Positions 23,501-37,600 of a stretch of DNA of 64,000 bases are shown here, piece after piece (positions within the stretch are counted from its first letter, which is position 1; each line of letters opens with the position of its first letter). The translations under genes were made by a program, and so were the position numbers. Below the pieces are notes generated by a model, which ran no database searches, was not told where the DNA came from, and was given only the letters and a program-made list of their open reading frames with translations. This DNA comes from Eutypa lata. Lineage: Eukaryota > Ascomycota > Sordariomycetes > Xylariales > Diatrypaceae. The stretch spans positions 496,001-560,000 of the forward strand of contig JAKULF010000012.1 in the NCBI GenBank assembly GCA_022661535.1, in the 5' to 3' direction.

Positions 23501-26500
23501 TTGGTAATTGATGCCACTTCCTTATGGACAGTTGTATCGCTTCGTCGCAGACACGGGAAAACTCTGGCCCGGTTTCTTGTTTGTTGTGGAATTTCAGAAG
23601 GGACATGAATCCTTGGAAGAAGGCTCTGCGAGAAGTTGGAGCATCCATGAGACCCTTGATGACTCCTTCCAGACTATCTCGGTGCTCCTGGTTCTGCCAC
23701 ATGTCGATGCTTCGCCAGCAACACTCCAATAGCAGATCTTGCAGGTTCTCATGTTTGGCAAAGTCCTGCAGGATATCCCACTGCTGGAGCTTTTCAGCGC
23801 AGAGAACCCAATGGTCTTCCCAGAGCATATACTCGCCCTGGGAGAAAGGGATCACGCCTGTTCGGGCTTTAATCTGTGCCGCCTCATACATCTTCTGGGC
23901 TTTATCCCACATGCCCATCTGTTCGTAAGAAAGGCCTGCATTGGTCTCGACAAATTGACATCTTCGACGCCACGTTCCATAGAATAAGTCGTCCTCTTTG
24001 AGGCTCGAATACAATTCAACCAAGGCATCGAGGGTGCTCTCACGTACATTAGGTGAGTCAACATCAGGTTTGATGGTGGCATTTTCGAGCTGAACCAAAG
24101 CTGTGTACCATGCATCGTACGTCTTGGCCTCAAACTTCAACACGTGTGGGGGTATCTTGCATTCTGGCCACGCCTTTGCTGCTCCTGTCAACAAAGCTTG
24201 CACTACGTTTGGTCTTTTGTCGATCTGTCGCGAATGGAAATCTTTCGTCAGTAGCACAACCATCCCCTTTTCAAGGTCAGTCTTTTCTTCCCTTGCCGTA
24301 GCAGACCAATACATGGGGAACAAAGTGACCCAAAGCTCGCTGGCCAGACTGTTATCCACGTGCTGAAGCTGAGCCAGCGGTTCGAATATGTCGCGTACTT
24401 TGACATCTCCTAGCTCGGCAACGAAGCGTCGATGGTTGCCCATGAATGTTTCGTATTTATCATCGATCATGTTGTTAGGCTCTCTGATATCCTTCGCATA
24501 GGTGCCAAATATCTGAGACGCAGGAAGCATCCTGAAATCCTCTTGATGAAGTTGAGCGCTGGAGTTGGCCTCAACCGCACCGAGAAGCAGCTGAGATGCT
24601 TGAGCTAACCAGAAAGAATCTGCGAGCGTATCCCAGTTCTGCGAGGCAATGACATACGAGAGGCGAGCTGATGCTGTTTTGGAAAGACTCTTGTCGAAGA
24701 TCGCCATGAATCTATTGCGCATACCGACATCCTGGGCTCTTGTCCCGATCAGAAAAGCATGCTCCATACGCACAGTAAGTTCTGTCCGAGTGATTTTCGG
24801 GTCCTCGTAGATGCGGATTACCAATTCAAGAAACTTGGTTAACATTGTCGAGTCAGCCCGGTGCTCGAAGGACAACATCTTATGTAAGACGGCTGTTTTC
24901 TCTTTGAGCGTTGGCCAAGTGCCTTCAGAGCGGAAAACCCAGCCTTCCACCATTTCAAGAATCTTTTCGCACAGCGGGGTATGGTGCGACTTCTCAACCA
25001 GCGTAGCGAGTACGCTTAAGAACGGCCTACGATTATCTCCGAGAATCTCCATCCGCATCGCGGTGACTTGAATGGCCTTTATCATTAACGAGGTCTGGAC
25101 ATTGAGATCGTACGGCGACAACTCGCCTGCCTGGGCGTTAGGATCTTGCGGCCGTATCGGTGCTATGCTCATTTGATGGGTAGCTACACTAGCGTAGTGT
25201 TGAACATGCTCGCGGGCAAGCTTTGTCTGTAGAGCCTTCATCAAAGCCGCGATGTGTTGGTCAATGACGGATGGTTTGCGCTGACCCAGCGACCACAACA
25301 CATTGACACCAGAAATATAGTTAGACGCAGCTAACGTCTCCGTGGCTATTCCAGACAGGAACGTAATGATCTCTGAGGTAGGTGCTTCAGACTCCCCCTC
25401 GGCGTCAGCGTCTTCCATTGGAACATCCTCTGGGATGGCGTCTAGAACCCGCTGAACCGTAGACTTAACGTCGCGGTTGTCGTCATACGTTTTATCTGCT
25501 AGATGCAAGCAATCCTGCAGCTCCGGGTTATCGGACTTCAAGCATTTCTCGAGAACTTTCTGAACCGATGTCATGTTCTTAAGAATCCATTCGTCCGACT
25601 TGAAATTGAGGATGGTACGGACTACTTGTAGCGTGTTCACGATATTGGTAATGAATTTTTCATCGTAGTTCTCCTTGTCGGATGGGTCGGCGGCTAGGAT
25701 CTTCGATGTCTTCTCACTTGCCAGAATAACCTCGGTGATGTTCGGGAACAAGTCAACATCCAAGTCACCCCAATATTGCGGCTGCATGAGGTTATACAAG
25801 AGTGCCATGGCCTTTTTGCATAGATCAGTCGACTGAGGCGGCAGAGCAGGGCCAGAAGTTGGGGCCGCCTCTCTCGGCTTTGCCGAAGGTAGTTGGTATC
25901 TTTCGTTGAGCTGCGCAATAAATTCAATCAGGTATTTGACCATCTTGAGCCGAAAACCCGGAGGAATCTGGAACTCTGACCGTTCCGCATGAGCGGATTG
26001 CTGTCGAACGGCTGGTGGAGAATCTAACTCTAGCCGGCGCTTCTTCGAGCTTGGCGACTCGGACAGTGACTTGGGGAAATCGCTAGGTTTGCCTTCGACC
26101 CGCCTTTGCTCCCATTCCCATATCAACCACATCATATTCAGGGCAAGTTTCTTACTCTCATTCACAGAAGCCTGTGGCGCCGATACCTTCCTTAGCGACG
26201 TGATGATCAGAAGCGCAAACTTGTCCCTGGACTCATAGAACAGATCTGGGTGTCTAACCAAGAAGTGGAATATGCTAGTCATCTGTTGCACATTTTGACC
26301 TTCCTCGGCCAGGATACGACGCGGTGCCATAGCCCAGACGGCATTGCGGTCTCCAGGCATAGCGTTGCATCGCTTCGGCAAGACAGGTGCCATCAATTCA
26401 AGAGCCTGCGTAACTAGCGCACGGCCTTCGTTTTGGTTTGTTCTTAGCAGTGAGTAATACACCTGCGTAACAATTTTCGGTGGAGTCTCGTAGTGGGCGA

Positions 26501-29500
26501 TAAAGTAGCCTATGACGACGTATGCAGCATGCTTATTTATTACATCATCCAAACGGATATAGGTCCAGCCAAACTTTATGATGTCCTTCCTGGCATCTTG
26601 AAGAATGGCATGGTGATATTTGACCAGCATTGCGGAAAGCTGCAGAACTTCCATCCGTGTGTGATCGATGCCTGGTTGAAGCAAGTCCTCTTGGGGATCT
26701 CCAAGATTGACCTTCCAGACCTTCATGTTGATCGACTCAATGACCGCCCTGTCCATCAGTCTCGGCACCTTCGGCTGGATTGGCTTGTTCCAGTGCCGCA
26801 TGATGTCCATAGCAACGATAGGATTTAAAACGTTGCGCAGTAGGAAGCATTTGGCCTTTTGGGTCGAGTTCTTGTCGGCATATATATCTAGACAGCGGAG
26901 TATCACAGACTTCCAAAACTCAATAGAGTCGCTGCAGATGACGTTGTCATAGATGTACGAATACAACGTAGGCGTAGCACGGAATTCCTCGGCAGTGACG
27001 GACTCGATAAGATTGAATAGGGGATCTAAATCGTTCGGGTTTAATGCAAGGGCTCTCGTGAAAATCCCCACAAGTTGTTCAGCTGCCTGGTCAGCGGGAA
27101 GGCGCAAGTTGGGGAACAATTGATTTGCTCGAAGATGTCTTTCAAGATCTTTGCCAACCTGTTTCAACCAGGCGATGGTATCTTTTCGTTCCATCCAGCT
27201 CTGCCTCGTAGCATCTTGACTTAGGGCGTCCAGCACGCTAATGGTGTTGATGACAGCTATAAATCTCGTCTCCTTCGAGTTGGCCACAATTTGGTTACAC
27301 CATGCGATCAGCTGCGGAACGTGGCTGGAGGCATATTCTCTGAGATGCTTGCTCTCGGGATGCAAGAGAACTTGCGACAAGAACCGGCCATATTTAAGAT
27401 CCTCCATCTTGTTGAGGAGATAATCCCAAATCTCTGTGGGATACCGGTTCAAGAACCTATATAATGGCTGCCGGAATGGGCTGTGATGAGTCCGCCGCAA
27501 CTTCTCCTCGAGTTCCAAGCACGTATCGATTAGTCGGTCCTTAAACTGCTCCGCAGCGGGAGGCAGAAGATAGAAGATATTGAACACTGCTGAAATGACC
27601 TTCATCGTGCCATTTTGCTCGAAGAATGTAAACGAGAGTTGCTGCATAAGGTTCGGTTCGGCAAGGACCTTGATGTGATCCAGAAGCCGAGCCCCTATCT
27701 CAACCTTAAAGTAGGTGGTGAGAAGACGTAGAAGTCTAGCCAGGTTGTCCAAACCGTGAGTGCTAAGCCTCTTAGGGTCTTGAAGATTCGCTAAGACAGG
27801 TCTCAGTCCCTGCTGTAGCAGATCCTTAGGAAGTTTATTTGTTTGGGACAAAACAGCCTTGAGGGCGTCATTGGCCGCTTCGATCGTTGGTTTCGACTCC
27901 GAATAGAGACACTTGAAAAATACAGACACAATCTTGGTACGCGTTGCATTGTTAGGCCCCCTCTGAAATTCATCAAAGCCCATAGCCTTGCTAAGGATTT
28001 TGATGCAAGCGACCCGGAGATTGACGATAGACTCATGAGTTCGAAACTCAGCAGGCTTGCCTGCTAACGACTCATCCGTAGCATCCGCTAAGGCTAGCGA
28101 CTCCATGAGCAATCTATTGAGGTTGTCATCGAAAGCAACGAAGTCACTCTTCAAACTCATGTAATAAGCGATAGCATCGATATAGCCTATCTGCGTTGAA
28201 AATGGCAGGGCTCGGAGAGGTTTCGCGTAAATTGGCTGCAAGAGACGATCCTTGCAAGGCTCAACAATCACCCAAATTTCTGCCCCAGCCGCATTTGCTA
28301 TGATTTCGAGCGACCGTCTCGCCGTTTCACGGACATGGCTGTTCATGTGTGAGAGCTCATCATTGAAAAGGATGCAGATCTGGGATAGACGTGGCATTTT
28401 AGATGCCGGTTGACCTGTGGGCAAGGGCAAGGCATCCTCTTTTTTGACGTTCTTCGTGATCCTCTTGAGTAGGGCCTCGAGAGTAATTTGGGCGAAGCCC
28501 CTCGTTTTTTGAGGCAGGTCTTGCGGCATGTCCTTAATCACATACATCAAAGCTTTCACAAAATCCATTTGCTTGGACGCTACCCAACCATCACCGAGGT
28601 CCACTTCAGTCAGCAGATATTTGATACCAAGGGTGCCGCCAGTCTTGGTGTACCATTCCTCCTCGTGACAGCCGTGGCAGAAGGTTTTACTCAGGTGATT
28701 GAAAAACCCCAGTCGTCCGACATGCGTCTCTGAGCCGAATATCGTGGTGGTAGAATCGTAGACCGCACGCATGGCGCGAAATGCAGCATCCCGCACATCG
28801 GGTAAATCCGAAGAGAGCGACTCCACGATAGCATTTGCTAGAATCCGCGTATCGATAACTAAGGGTCCCTCTCCAGCTTTCGGGTCGAAGGGACTGAGTT
28901 CCCGCTTCACGTCAACCAGACCTCGTCCAATCTCAATGATAGTAAAGTGGCGACACAGGTTCATCAAGAAAACATCTGCCTCTTCGCGGAATTCGGGAAG
29001 CGACTCGGCGAACATAATGGCTTTAAGAAGCCGTTTCATAATCTCATCTTGCTCATTCTTCTTCACAACAGACCTTTCCCTATCCGATGTATCGAACGTC
29101 GAAACTTCTGCAGCTGGTTTTCGCAAAAGAAGATCTTGAGCCTGGAGTCGAACGAGACGTGGCAGGTCCTCGGGCAGACTGTCGAAACCAATACGAAGTT
29201 TCATTTGCGATTTGATTAGCTGCAGCGCCTGTCGCTTGTAATAGCTATCAAGTTGTTTCGTCGTGGGGGTCTTTGAAGGCTTAGGTACCTCCATCAGTTT
29301 ACGAATCGCGAAGTCAATACCGAGCTCAGCTGGAAACGCTCGATCTTTCTTCGACCCGATTAAGCGCACATCAAAGCTTGACGGATCATCAGCGTACTTC
29401 TGGTAATTGACGGGAAGAGAGTCCGTCATGAACTTCCTATTGCGGCCCCCTAACTTGCCCAGAATACGCATAGTAGTATGCGCGTGGAAATGACTATAGG

Positions 29501-32305
29501 GATGTGGTTTTAGATGTTCAAACAGTGCATTCATGAGTTCTTCAATGACCGGGGCCATTATCGGGTCGAGGTAATCAGCAGTGAGGTTGTCCACACAGAG
29601 TTCGAGAGTACGCAACCCCTGGCCTACCAAATCGGTCCCAGCTCGGAGAGCGACAACCAGAGGCCTCATTAAGAAGCTCAGATGGGGGAGCAAGTTACTG
29701 AGACGTGCCGGAACTGTTAGACATAGTTCAACATACAAATCCCGTTCAGCCGGTTTCCGAGCCGCCATAAGGAGGGTGTTGAGAACGTCCAATAGCATTT
29801 CGAGAAGCGGTAATATCTGCTTATAGAGATGCTCAAACTTGCCTCCGCCGATGCTCCTAAACAACGACCGAAGAAGCAGAAAATAATTCATAGGTTCTTC
29901 TGCTTTGGTAGATAGATCGATTGATTTGGTGACGATGTCAACGACATGAGGTAGGAGGACCTTCTCATTCTGGTTTGCAAACAGAGTCACGGCCATAAAC
30001 GCAAGCTTGAACAGACGAAGGAGGATTGAGGACTTTTTGACATCAGCGGAGCCCACGTCGCCAATCCGTTCCATGAGGAACTTGAGGAGCATCCCGCAGA
30101 AACTCGGTGAAGTCGCTTCGCTCGCGAGGAAGAATTGAGGGATGTGAAGGAGAGCCGTATGCTCAAATATCATATCGTAGAGCCGTGGTATCTCCTGCTG
30201 GAAAACTTCATGAAAGGTGGCCGGGTCAATGCAATGGAAAACCGTGGCGAACGTCTCAAGCAAGTCCTTCTCTTCCTTGCTACTCGACACCATATAAAAG
30301 TTTGCCATATACTCTACTGGGGACGCATACTGCGATTCGGCAGCGGGTTTTTCAATCTCGTAATAACGAAAGACGTAGGCACCCTCACGGAAAAGCTTCA
30401 CAATAACCTTGACCTCTTCCGCAGAGAAACCATATGATACCTCCTTCCAATGTGCTGGAGCATTATTATCGTCAACTTGGGATGCGGTGTTACACGTCTT
30501 CAATTGGTAGAAAGTATTTTTGAGGCCGTTCATGAGGTTCTTGAATAGGAATTTGTTATCGTTCACGGGGTCAGCGTGACGATCCCGGGGATTCGACGTC
30601 TTTATCGGCATTGCAGTGAAAATATCAGTTTCGTCCCATTCGGGAGGATGCTCCTTGTCTGCAAGATACGTGTCAGGGGCCTGCTCGCTAGCTTGTTGTT
30701 TATAGAGCTTAGACAGCTTGACGGCGTTGGGGTATTGTCTGTTCATGGCTGCGAACTTATCACCAATGGCATTGAGAATCATGAGTAAATAGTGCCGTGC
30801 ATCTACTTTATTCTGCATCTTCGCAATGCACTCAGCCATATTTAACAGAAGCTTTGCACTCATAGTTTGAAAGCTTGTACCCGGAAAATTATCTTGCAGG
30901 TTCCTCGTGTAAACCTCGACAGTCTTGCGAATCTGAGCTGGTGATAATGAGTCACGGACATGGTGTATTAGGTCTGCCAGCATGCTATATGCCAAAGGTC
31001 GCATAGTATCGTAGACTGTCAGACCATCACCAATCAAGGTCTTCTCCTCAAGCAGCTCGTCAATCTTCGGGAGGAAGATCTTGCGGAAGTTGAAGTTGAT
31101 GATGTGACGGATAGCAACCAGGAGTTCCTTACGCGCCGCTGATTTCTCCCTCGGGCAGTCCTGCAATAAGCGGACGATAATCTCTGGTAGCGTTGGAAGA
31201 AAGTCCGCCAACTGACTGGAATACTGGCGAAGTAAATAGGCCAAGAAGCTCATAGTCTTGACTTGAGCCGTGATGAACTCGCCGAAAGCTGCGCGATTCT
31301 TGATGTTAGGGCTGACGCCTGCAAAAACGACACCCCGACCCCTTGCTTCTGTATGTGCCTGCTCTTGCGCTTTCGCCTGGAGACATAGAACCGATTTAAT
31401 GAGCGGCACGAACGCCTTAACATTGTGCTGGATTATATTCCGATATGTCTGAAAAACAGAAACAACTATGATAGGACATTCAGATAGAACCTTGAAAGAC
31501 TGCATCCCCTTCAACAAGGGTCGGCTCTGCTGTTGAAGATCTTGGCCAAGGTCCGTGACTGATGCGACAGGCGATCCAGGTCGGGGCGACTGGAAGTTGG
31601 TTTGCGTACTTCCAGGAGTTGACGGAGGACCAGCTGCACTAGGATTGAGAGAGGTGCTATCTAACTGTTCCCGGACGACTTTCTCCATCTGTTCGAATAA
31701 TTCCTGGATAAGACTTAAAAACGCCTGGACTTTGGGGTGGAGGACTTTGGGCTGGTGGCGCATGATGTCCGATATTATCTTCACACATAGCGTAGCATTA
31801 TCTTCGTTGTCGCTCCGAACGAGGGTCATCAAGAGATCGACAATCTCTTCGGCATACGGTTCGAACGGTTCCGAGGGGGTTTGATGGGTTGGTAACCGAT
31901 GTAAGATCTCGAGGATGCAATTTCGGAGTTTCTATATCATGAAATCAGTAATGGTCGCAGCGATAGGTATAGATATATCCTCTCACCTGCTCCGGTGATG
32001 TGCTTTGGAATATGCATGGTCCTCGCAGAATGATGATGAACAACGGCATCACCCGCTTGAGGAAGTGGCCATAGTTGGGGCCATTAGTATAATGATCCAA
32101 GCTATCGCGCAGGGCGATCGCGGCATCGAGCTTGGCTTTCGGCTCTACACAAAGGTCATTCAGTCAGTCGAGTGTGTTAAGCAAATACCAACATGATGGA
32201 CCCAGAGTACAATAGAGTATTGAATTTGCGGAACGCTTTTGGGGGCTTACCAGTCTCTTGAGTCGTCAATCGCTTGACGATATCGTCAAATGCTGCCCCA
32301 GACAT
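20532..32305 (-). CDS. TRA1: Tra1, PIKK-family pseudokinase subunit of SAGA and NuA4
   Basis: Four exons: 32305-32251, 32144-31987, 31931-21273 and 21218-20532 (introns of 106, 55 and 54 bp). They give 11,559 nt and 3,852 residues, typical for filamentous-fungal Tra1. The start [16 protein letters not shown] is the first ATG and all joins are in phase. Most of the protein is HEAT/TPR-like alpha-solenoid. The FAT region follows, then a Lys/Gln/Ser/Pro-rich linker around residues 3235-3320. The PI3K-like domain runs from about residue 3500, and a FATC tail ends [12 protein letters not shown]. In this lineage the kinase fold lacks catalytic loop residues; here I see [14 protein letters not shown] where active kinases place their nucleotide-binding residues. 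Tra1 is the activator-binding scaffold that brings SAGA and NuA4 acetyltransferase complexes to promoters. The 54-bp last intron is in frame without a stop (see findings). Confidence 0.97.
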
Positions 32306-33707
32306 AATTGCGACTACTGCATGCGCGCAACATGTACATAGGCGTGGTCCATATAAAAAGCAACTGACTTTATACCCTTATCATAATGTAAAGTCGGCGA
32401 TCGTTAAAAGGCTTGGAGGGACTCGTCAGGCGTTGTATGGTAGGAGTAGTAAGAATGCGCCGTAGCCTATTGACGTTCCTAATGGAAAGAGAAAAGAATG
32501 CAATGCAGAGGCAACCTTATTACGTAGGGTAAGACTTGGTAGTTAGAAAGAAAGAATCTAAGAGTCTTGAAGGGGTATCACAAATTAATCATGAGAATGA
32601 AGATGAAGAGGGGAACCTCCGGAGAAGGTTAAAAGGGACACAAGGCTGTCGCTACACTCCACCAGATTAGGTATGACGAGGCAGGAGCTCGAAATCTTGG
32701 GATTCGCGAAGAGACGCGGCGGATAAAGGTCCATCTAGTAGGTAGGAGTGGGCGGGAGCTTCGACAAATCACTTACGCTAGGTAGCGGACATACTTGACA
32801 CCGATCTATTGAATGTGATATCATTGGTTTATATTATCCTAGCATTCCCGCTACTCCAATCTAGGCATGGCCGGGCGTTCAACTTTATCTTATCGTTACT
32901 TTAAAAGCAAGCATCTTTCAACATTGAATTTAGGATCTTATCTTATCACTGTCAAGGGTTCTAACTCTACCCATTCAATGCATGTGTTTGCCTTCAATGT
33001 TACCATTAACTTCGATGGTTGGCATGTACATACATGTATATATAACTAACCACTCTTTATCTTAACATGTACCCACATACATGTAGGTTAAGATGTAGGT
33101 ACATACATACATCTATGTACATAAGGTAATTCCTTATCATAGAGACCAGGAGTACAGTGAAAGGACATCATACCAAGTACTTCCATAAGAAAATAACGAT
33201 CAAACAGTATGATAGAGGGTGCCTAAGTATGTAGGTATACACATGAAGTTAGGTTCTCTTATACTAAAGTACGCTTTATCAATGCTAGAAGACATACAGA
33301 TACATAGCCACTAGTAAAGATGGAAGAGTAGGTACCTATTCAAGTGTAACCTGCGATCTCGGTCTTAAGGTTGGTTAGGTATGTATCTATCCACTTATTT
33401 CATGTATGCACTTTGAGTGCCACTCAGGCAGTCAGGCTTGACCAAAACTACACCAAGCCTCAGCCTCAACTATAGTTTAAGACACCCTTGATCAGTTACA
33501 CCTTGATTAGGATTCGTCTTGATTTTGCTACTTAAACTTGCATTTGTCTGATGTTTTATTGTGTCTAGCCGCATACCTTCACCCTAAGCCAACCTTGAGA
33601 TATTACTCGTTGCATATCAGAATCAGCTCACCAAGCACCTCACCCAAAAAAGACAGGCTACAGAGGTACCCAAGCTTGAGGGGTACATACCATATCTCTC
33701 AGCAACC
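32306..33707. other. Divergent promoter region between TRA1 and the AIG2-like gene
   Basis: About 1.4 kb separates two divergently transcribed starts. It contains many short ACATACATAC / TACATGTA tracts (33,020-33,120 especially), a simple-sequence habit seen all over this window's non-coding DNA. No coding sequence is supported; ORFs at 32867-33049 and 33538-33834 are short or overlap the start of the next gene in another frame. Confidence 0.5.
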
Positions 33708-34526
33708 ATGGCTTCTGAGTCGCAAAATCCTGCTTCAGACCGTACACATGCCGCATTCTTCTATGGTTAGTTTTGTCTGGATTGATGTCGTTGGCTCATG
33801 TCTTGTTGCTAACTATCCTCAGGCACCTTGGTGAGGCTCAACTTGTTCGACCCGCGCGATGCAAACCGTGAGGCTAATATGCCCATATTTAGATGGCCCC
33901 TGAAGTTTTCTTTACAGTCTGCTACAGATTTGCAACGGAGGACGTCTCTTTGCTGAGAAGTCTCCATCACTTCCAGCCTGCGATCCTCCATGGATACTGT
34001 CGACGGTTAGTTAGCATCGCAACACAGAATATGTTCCCTAGCGTTTTACACATCGATTCGATATCCCGGCAGGGGTTGAGTTGCTGGGGTTGCTCTGCCG
34101 CATTTGCTGACCATGGCTAACACCTTTATCCATAGTCGCATCAAGCATGCAGACTATCCAGGCATCACGCCCGATCCAGACCATGAAGTTCGGGGCATGT
34201 ACGTGACAGGGTTGACGAACGCCAACATGGTCAAGCTAGATCAGTTTGAGGGTTCCGAGTATGAACGAAGAACGGTCAAAGTCCGCGTTCTGTCCAAGGT
34301 CGGAAATGACAAGGGGGAGGGCAACGTTGAAGGCGACGAGGTTGATTGCGAGGTGTATGTTTTTATGTCGCCGGAAGAACTGGAGGACCGTGAATGGGAT
34401 TTCCAGGAGTTCCGAACTCAGAAGATGAAGAAATGGACTCGCGAGGATTACGGGTTCGAGGATACCGACCACTTTTCGCCTCATCAGGTTAACGATCAGG
34501 AAAAGGCGGCAGCAGTCTGTAAGTGA
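33708..34526 (+). CDS. Gamma-glutamylcyclotransferase-like (AIG2/GGCT-fold) protein
   Basis: Exons are 33708-33765, 33823-33830 (only 8 nt), 33893-34005 and 34136-34518 or -34526. The joins produce MASESQNPASDRTHAAFFYG, then TL, then MAPEVFFTVCYRF. This restores the family's FFYGTLM...V signature, whose glycine loop binds the gamma-glutamyl or pyroglutamyl end. Later conserved elements are HHFQPAILHGYCRR, DYPGI, VRGMYVTGL and LDQFEGSEYERR, where the DQFEG glutamate region is catalytic in GGCT enzymes. The product has about 187-189 residues. At the end, an excellent donor (GTAAGT at 34519) and acceptor (TACTAAC...GCAG at 34607) span the stop. Spliced, the frame stops at once on TAA (34518 plus 34608-34609); unspliced, it stops at TGA 34524-34526. 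The substrate is unknown. Confidence 0.85.
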
Positions 34527-34609
34527 AATACCTAGCGAGTGAAAAGGGGTTTAGGCCCTAGAAGTCATGATCCCTACTTATCTTCTTAAATTACTAACGC
34601 CGCGCAGAA

Positions 34610-37600
34610 TTGAAGTTTTGGCGTTGACAACCAACGTTGGCACCACGGCTGTGGCTAGCCATCAGATGACTCCATGTTGTTTAGAGATGCATTCTCATAT
34701 CTGTAGTGGACGCCTTCGGGAACAACCTCTGGGGTTATAAGAATGATGAAGCGAGCCCCGTGATCCGGAAGTCACAGCAAACTGTTTTCATTCCTGCATC
34801 AGAACGTATCACATTCTCGATTGGATTGTTAAAAATGTTTGCTCCTAGCTGCTCGAGTTACGCAGGAATGACTCGGTGGCAAATGATGACCAGCCACGTG
34901 AGATTAAGTTCAGATCGGAATCTAACACCTCGGTAAAGTCTTCGTTGTCTGTTTGTTTCCTTTCGAGGCCTCTCTGGAGCTAGACTTAGTCCTTACCCAG
35001 AGCTCGGCAAGCCATTCTTTAATTAACCTCGAGAGCTGTAATGTACGTCGGTCCCTCTATAAAGATCAAACCAAGGCAAGTTGCAGCAGCGCAGGTCTCA
35101 AAATAGATCACTAAAAATAATATACTGGAAACAGCGTAATTTCATTATACTATGGAATACGTAGCTCGCTATGTATAATTAATCAATTAATTACCTAAGC
35201 TCTCAGCAAAACCAGCGTTTTCCTCTTTCGTAAAAATACCTACATATGTCATTGGCTTTTGCGTCTGGAGTCCTCCCGGAACAAACAAGGGGGCCCTGGC
35301 ACCGTCTTCGCCGTTCATCCATACCAGGGTTGACCCGAGATGGGTCCACTTTTACTAGTCCGGGCGGGCTGACCGATGATGCATACCAGGCTATGACGAA
35401 GAATTCCTGTCAAATACGACAGTCAACCCATCTTTACGAGGTGAAAGAAGCAAACGACTATTCTCTCCGCGGTAGCCTAGAATCCTCCGCCATCTTTTGT
35501 GTTCTCGTGTGCTCTCGTGTTTCCTTAGAACGGTCTTACGTAGGTACATACATACGCTAACTATGTAGACCGGTAGTTATTGAATCGAGGGCCCCCAAGG
35601 GCCAATCCCAAGACAAAATATGTATGTACAAGATCCTCAAGTGCTGTCAGGGGAAAGATGGTACGTTGCAACTCCGAGGCCTAGCTCTATCTAGTCGCTT
35701 GGTCCCGCCCTCCCGCCACCTTGCGCTTGCGCTAGCGGATCTGCTTACCTAGGTATGTAGTTAACGACGAGCAAATCTTCATAAAAAGGTGATGATCTAA
35801 TTATCTAAGAATCGTTTGCATTGAATTGCCCGCGTTAAGGAATGCAGCGCCACAACCCTTCAATGAATATCACCACTTACCCTCAACAAGCATCCGAAGG
35901 TATGTACTTCGTATGTAGACACTCATAATCGGACCGGCTATGATTCGCTTTATTGCAAGTTAACTATCAGTTTGCCGGCCCCGTATTGCGTAGCACGGGA
36001 ATGACGCTTTTTTGCGTTCTTGCGACAGGGCCTTTTGGGATCCGAGCAAACGACCGGACGGTGTGCCGCATGACAGCCGATGACCCTCTGCCACTGGCTG
36101 GCAGACTAGAGAGTAGTTATACGGTCCGTAAAGTAAGTATATAGGTATGCATCGTCGTTAGCTTGTACGTAAAGAGACAAATCGTATGTAGCTCAATAAA
36201 ATCTTCACATCACGGTTGACAGTTGAGTTACGCGCTCGGGTGTACAAATTCATTGGTAGATATTAGCGCACACTTGGGTTGACTCCTATCTAGTGCTATG
36301 TGTGTAATGCACGTAAGTCGACGACGAACGGCTAACTAAAAAGGAGTCGGTGGTGATAGATGGCCAGATGGCAAGGCGATATGCGAATGTGATAGGACGG
36401 AGAGGCGAAGCTTTTTCCAAGTCCCTGAAACTGGCTCCTGTTTCACCATTCACTGGAAGGGCTCCATCGCCGCAGCGAGCCTAAAAGACCCCCCCTGTAA
36501 CCCCCACAAGCTGGCATTCGCAGATCATTCGCCAGCCACACGAGCATCCTTGAACCACCCCTGCACCGTGCCGAAGGCTCTAAGAACAAATTCGGTTAAG
36601 GGGTCTGGAGGGGCGGCTGAGGGGTTAAAAGCTGCATTCTAGCTCGCTGCTACATAGAAAATAACCCCTGGCCGGCTGGATGGCTGGATGAGAAGCATCA
36701 CCCTGGAATGCAGGGGACATGTAGTTTAAACCTGCAGACCCGGCCCTCCGAAGCAGAAGAATTTTGACATGTTTAGTGGTTTGTGTAGTTAGTGCGTGCA
36801 TACGAATACATACTTACCCTTCCCATTACGGCAAAACCTTCATGGAGAGGCGCTGCTGGTTCGCTATGGTTGGACGTATTGTAAGTCATTGAGTAAATAT
36901 CCCTAGGTGTCATTGGTTTATTGACTGCTAGCCCCTGACAATCTTCGTTGGTTTTTTCTGCCATACGCTTTCCTTTTTGAATAGTTACCGCTCCAAGGTA
37001 GCATTTCATCCTCCGCGCTGTCATCGTCAGCGGTCAGTGTCCCCGCGACCCGCCATCTCTCCATCTAGAATGGTACCTAACTACATACTTCCTACCTAAC
37101 CTGCGCGCGGAGCAGGCTCCAAGTGAAGGGTTCTCGCGATCTGATTGGCAGCCCAATGCGACCGGATCGGACAACCCCTGTCGATTGGCTGGCAAATCTT
37201 TTTGGGAAGTCTCGGGTTGGAAGACTACACAGCCAGTAACAATCCGATTTTATCGATTTGACCATGTTGACTCCTGTCGTTTTCCTCTTGTATAATATCA
37301 GATCTAACGTTAAGAATGACGCACAAGTGAATTCTGTCATGTGTGGGTTTCACTGCCTGCAGCTAGTTAACCAGCCTTTTCTCTGGATACCGAATCTGCT
37401 CTGCCCATCTGCTTGCTAGTAAAATGCCCCTCCAATCCTCCCGTGCTAAGACAAAGATCTACGTAGTTACTTGGCGGTCAGGGGATTTATTTTTCTTTCT
37501 TTGTGCTGCGAGAACATGGGGTTTTGACAAAAGGTTGTGGAAAACCGAGAGTCCCAAAAGGGAAATAAGTAGGGTGCCGGCAAGAAACCCCTTTCATAAC

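Noticed and set aside
36773..37340. Minus ORFs of 82-83 codons in the LPMO upstream region
   Set aside because: No motif, isolated, and codon use unlike real genes here.
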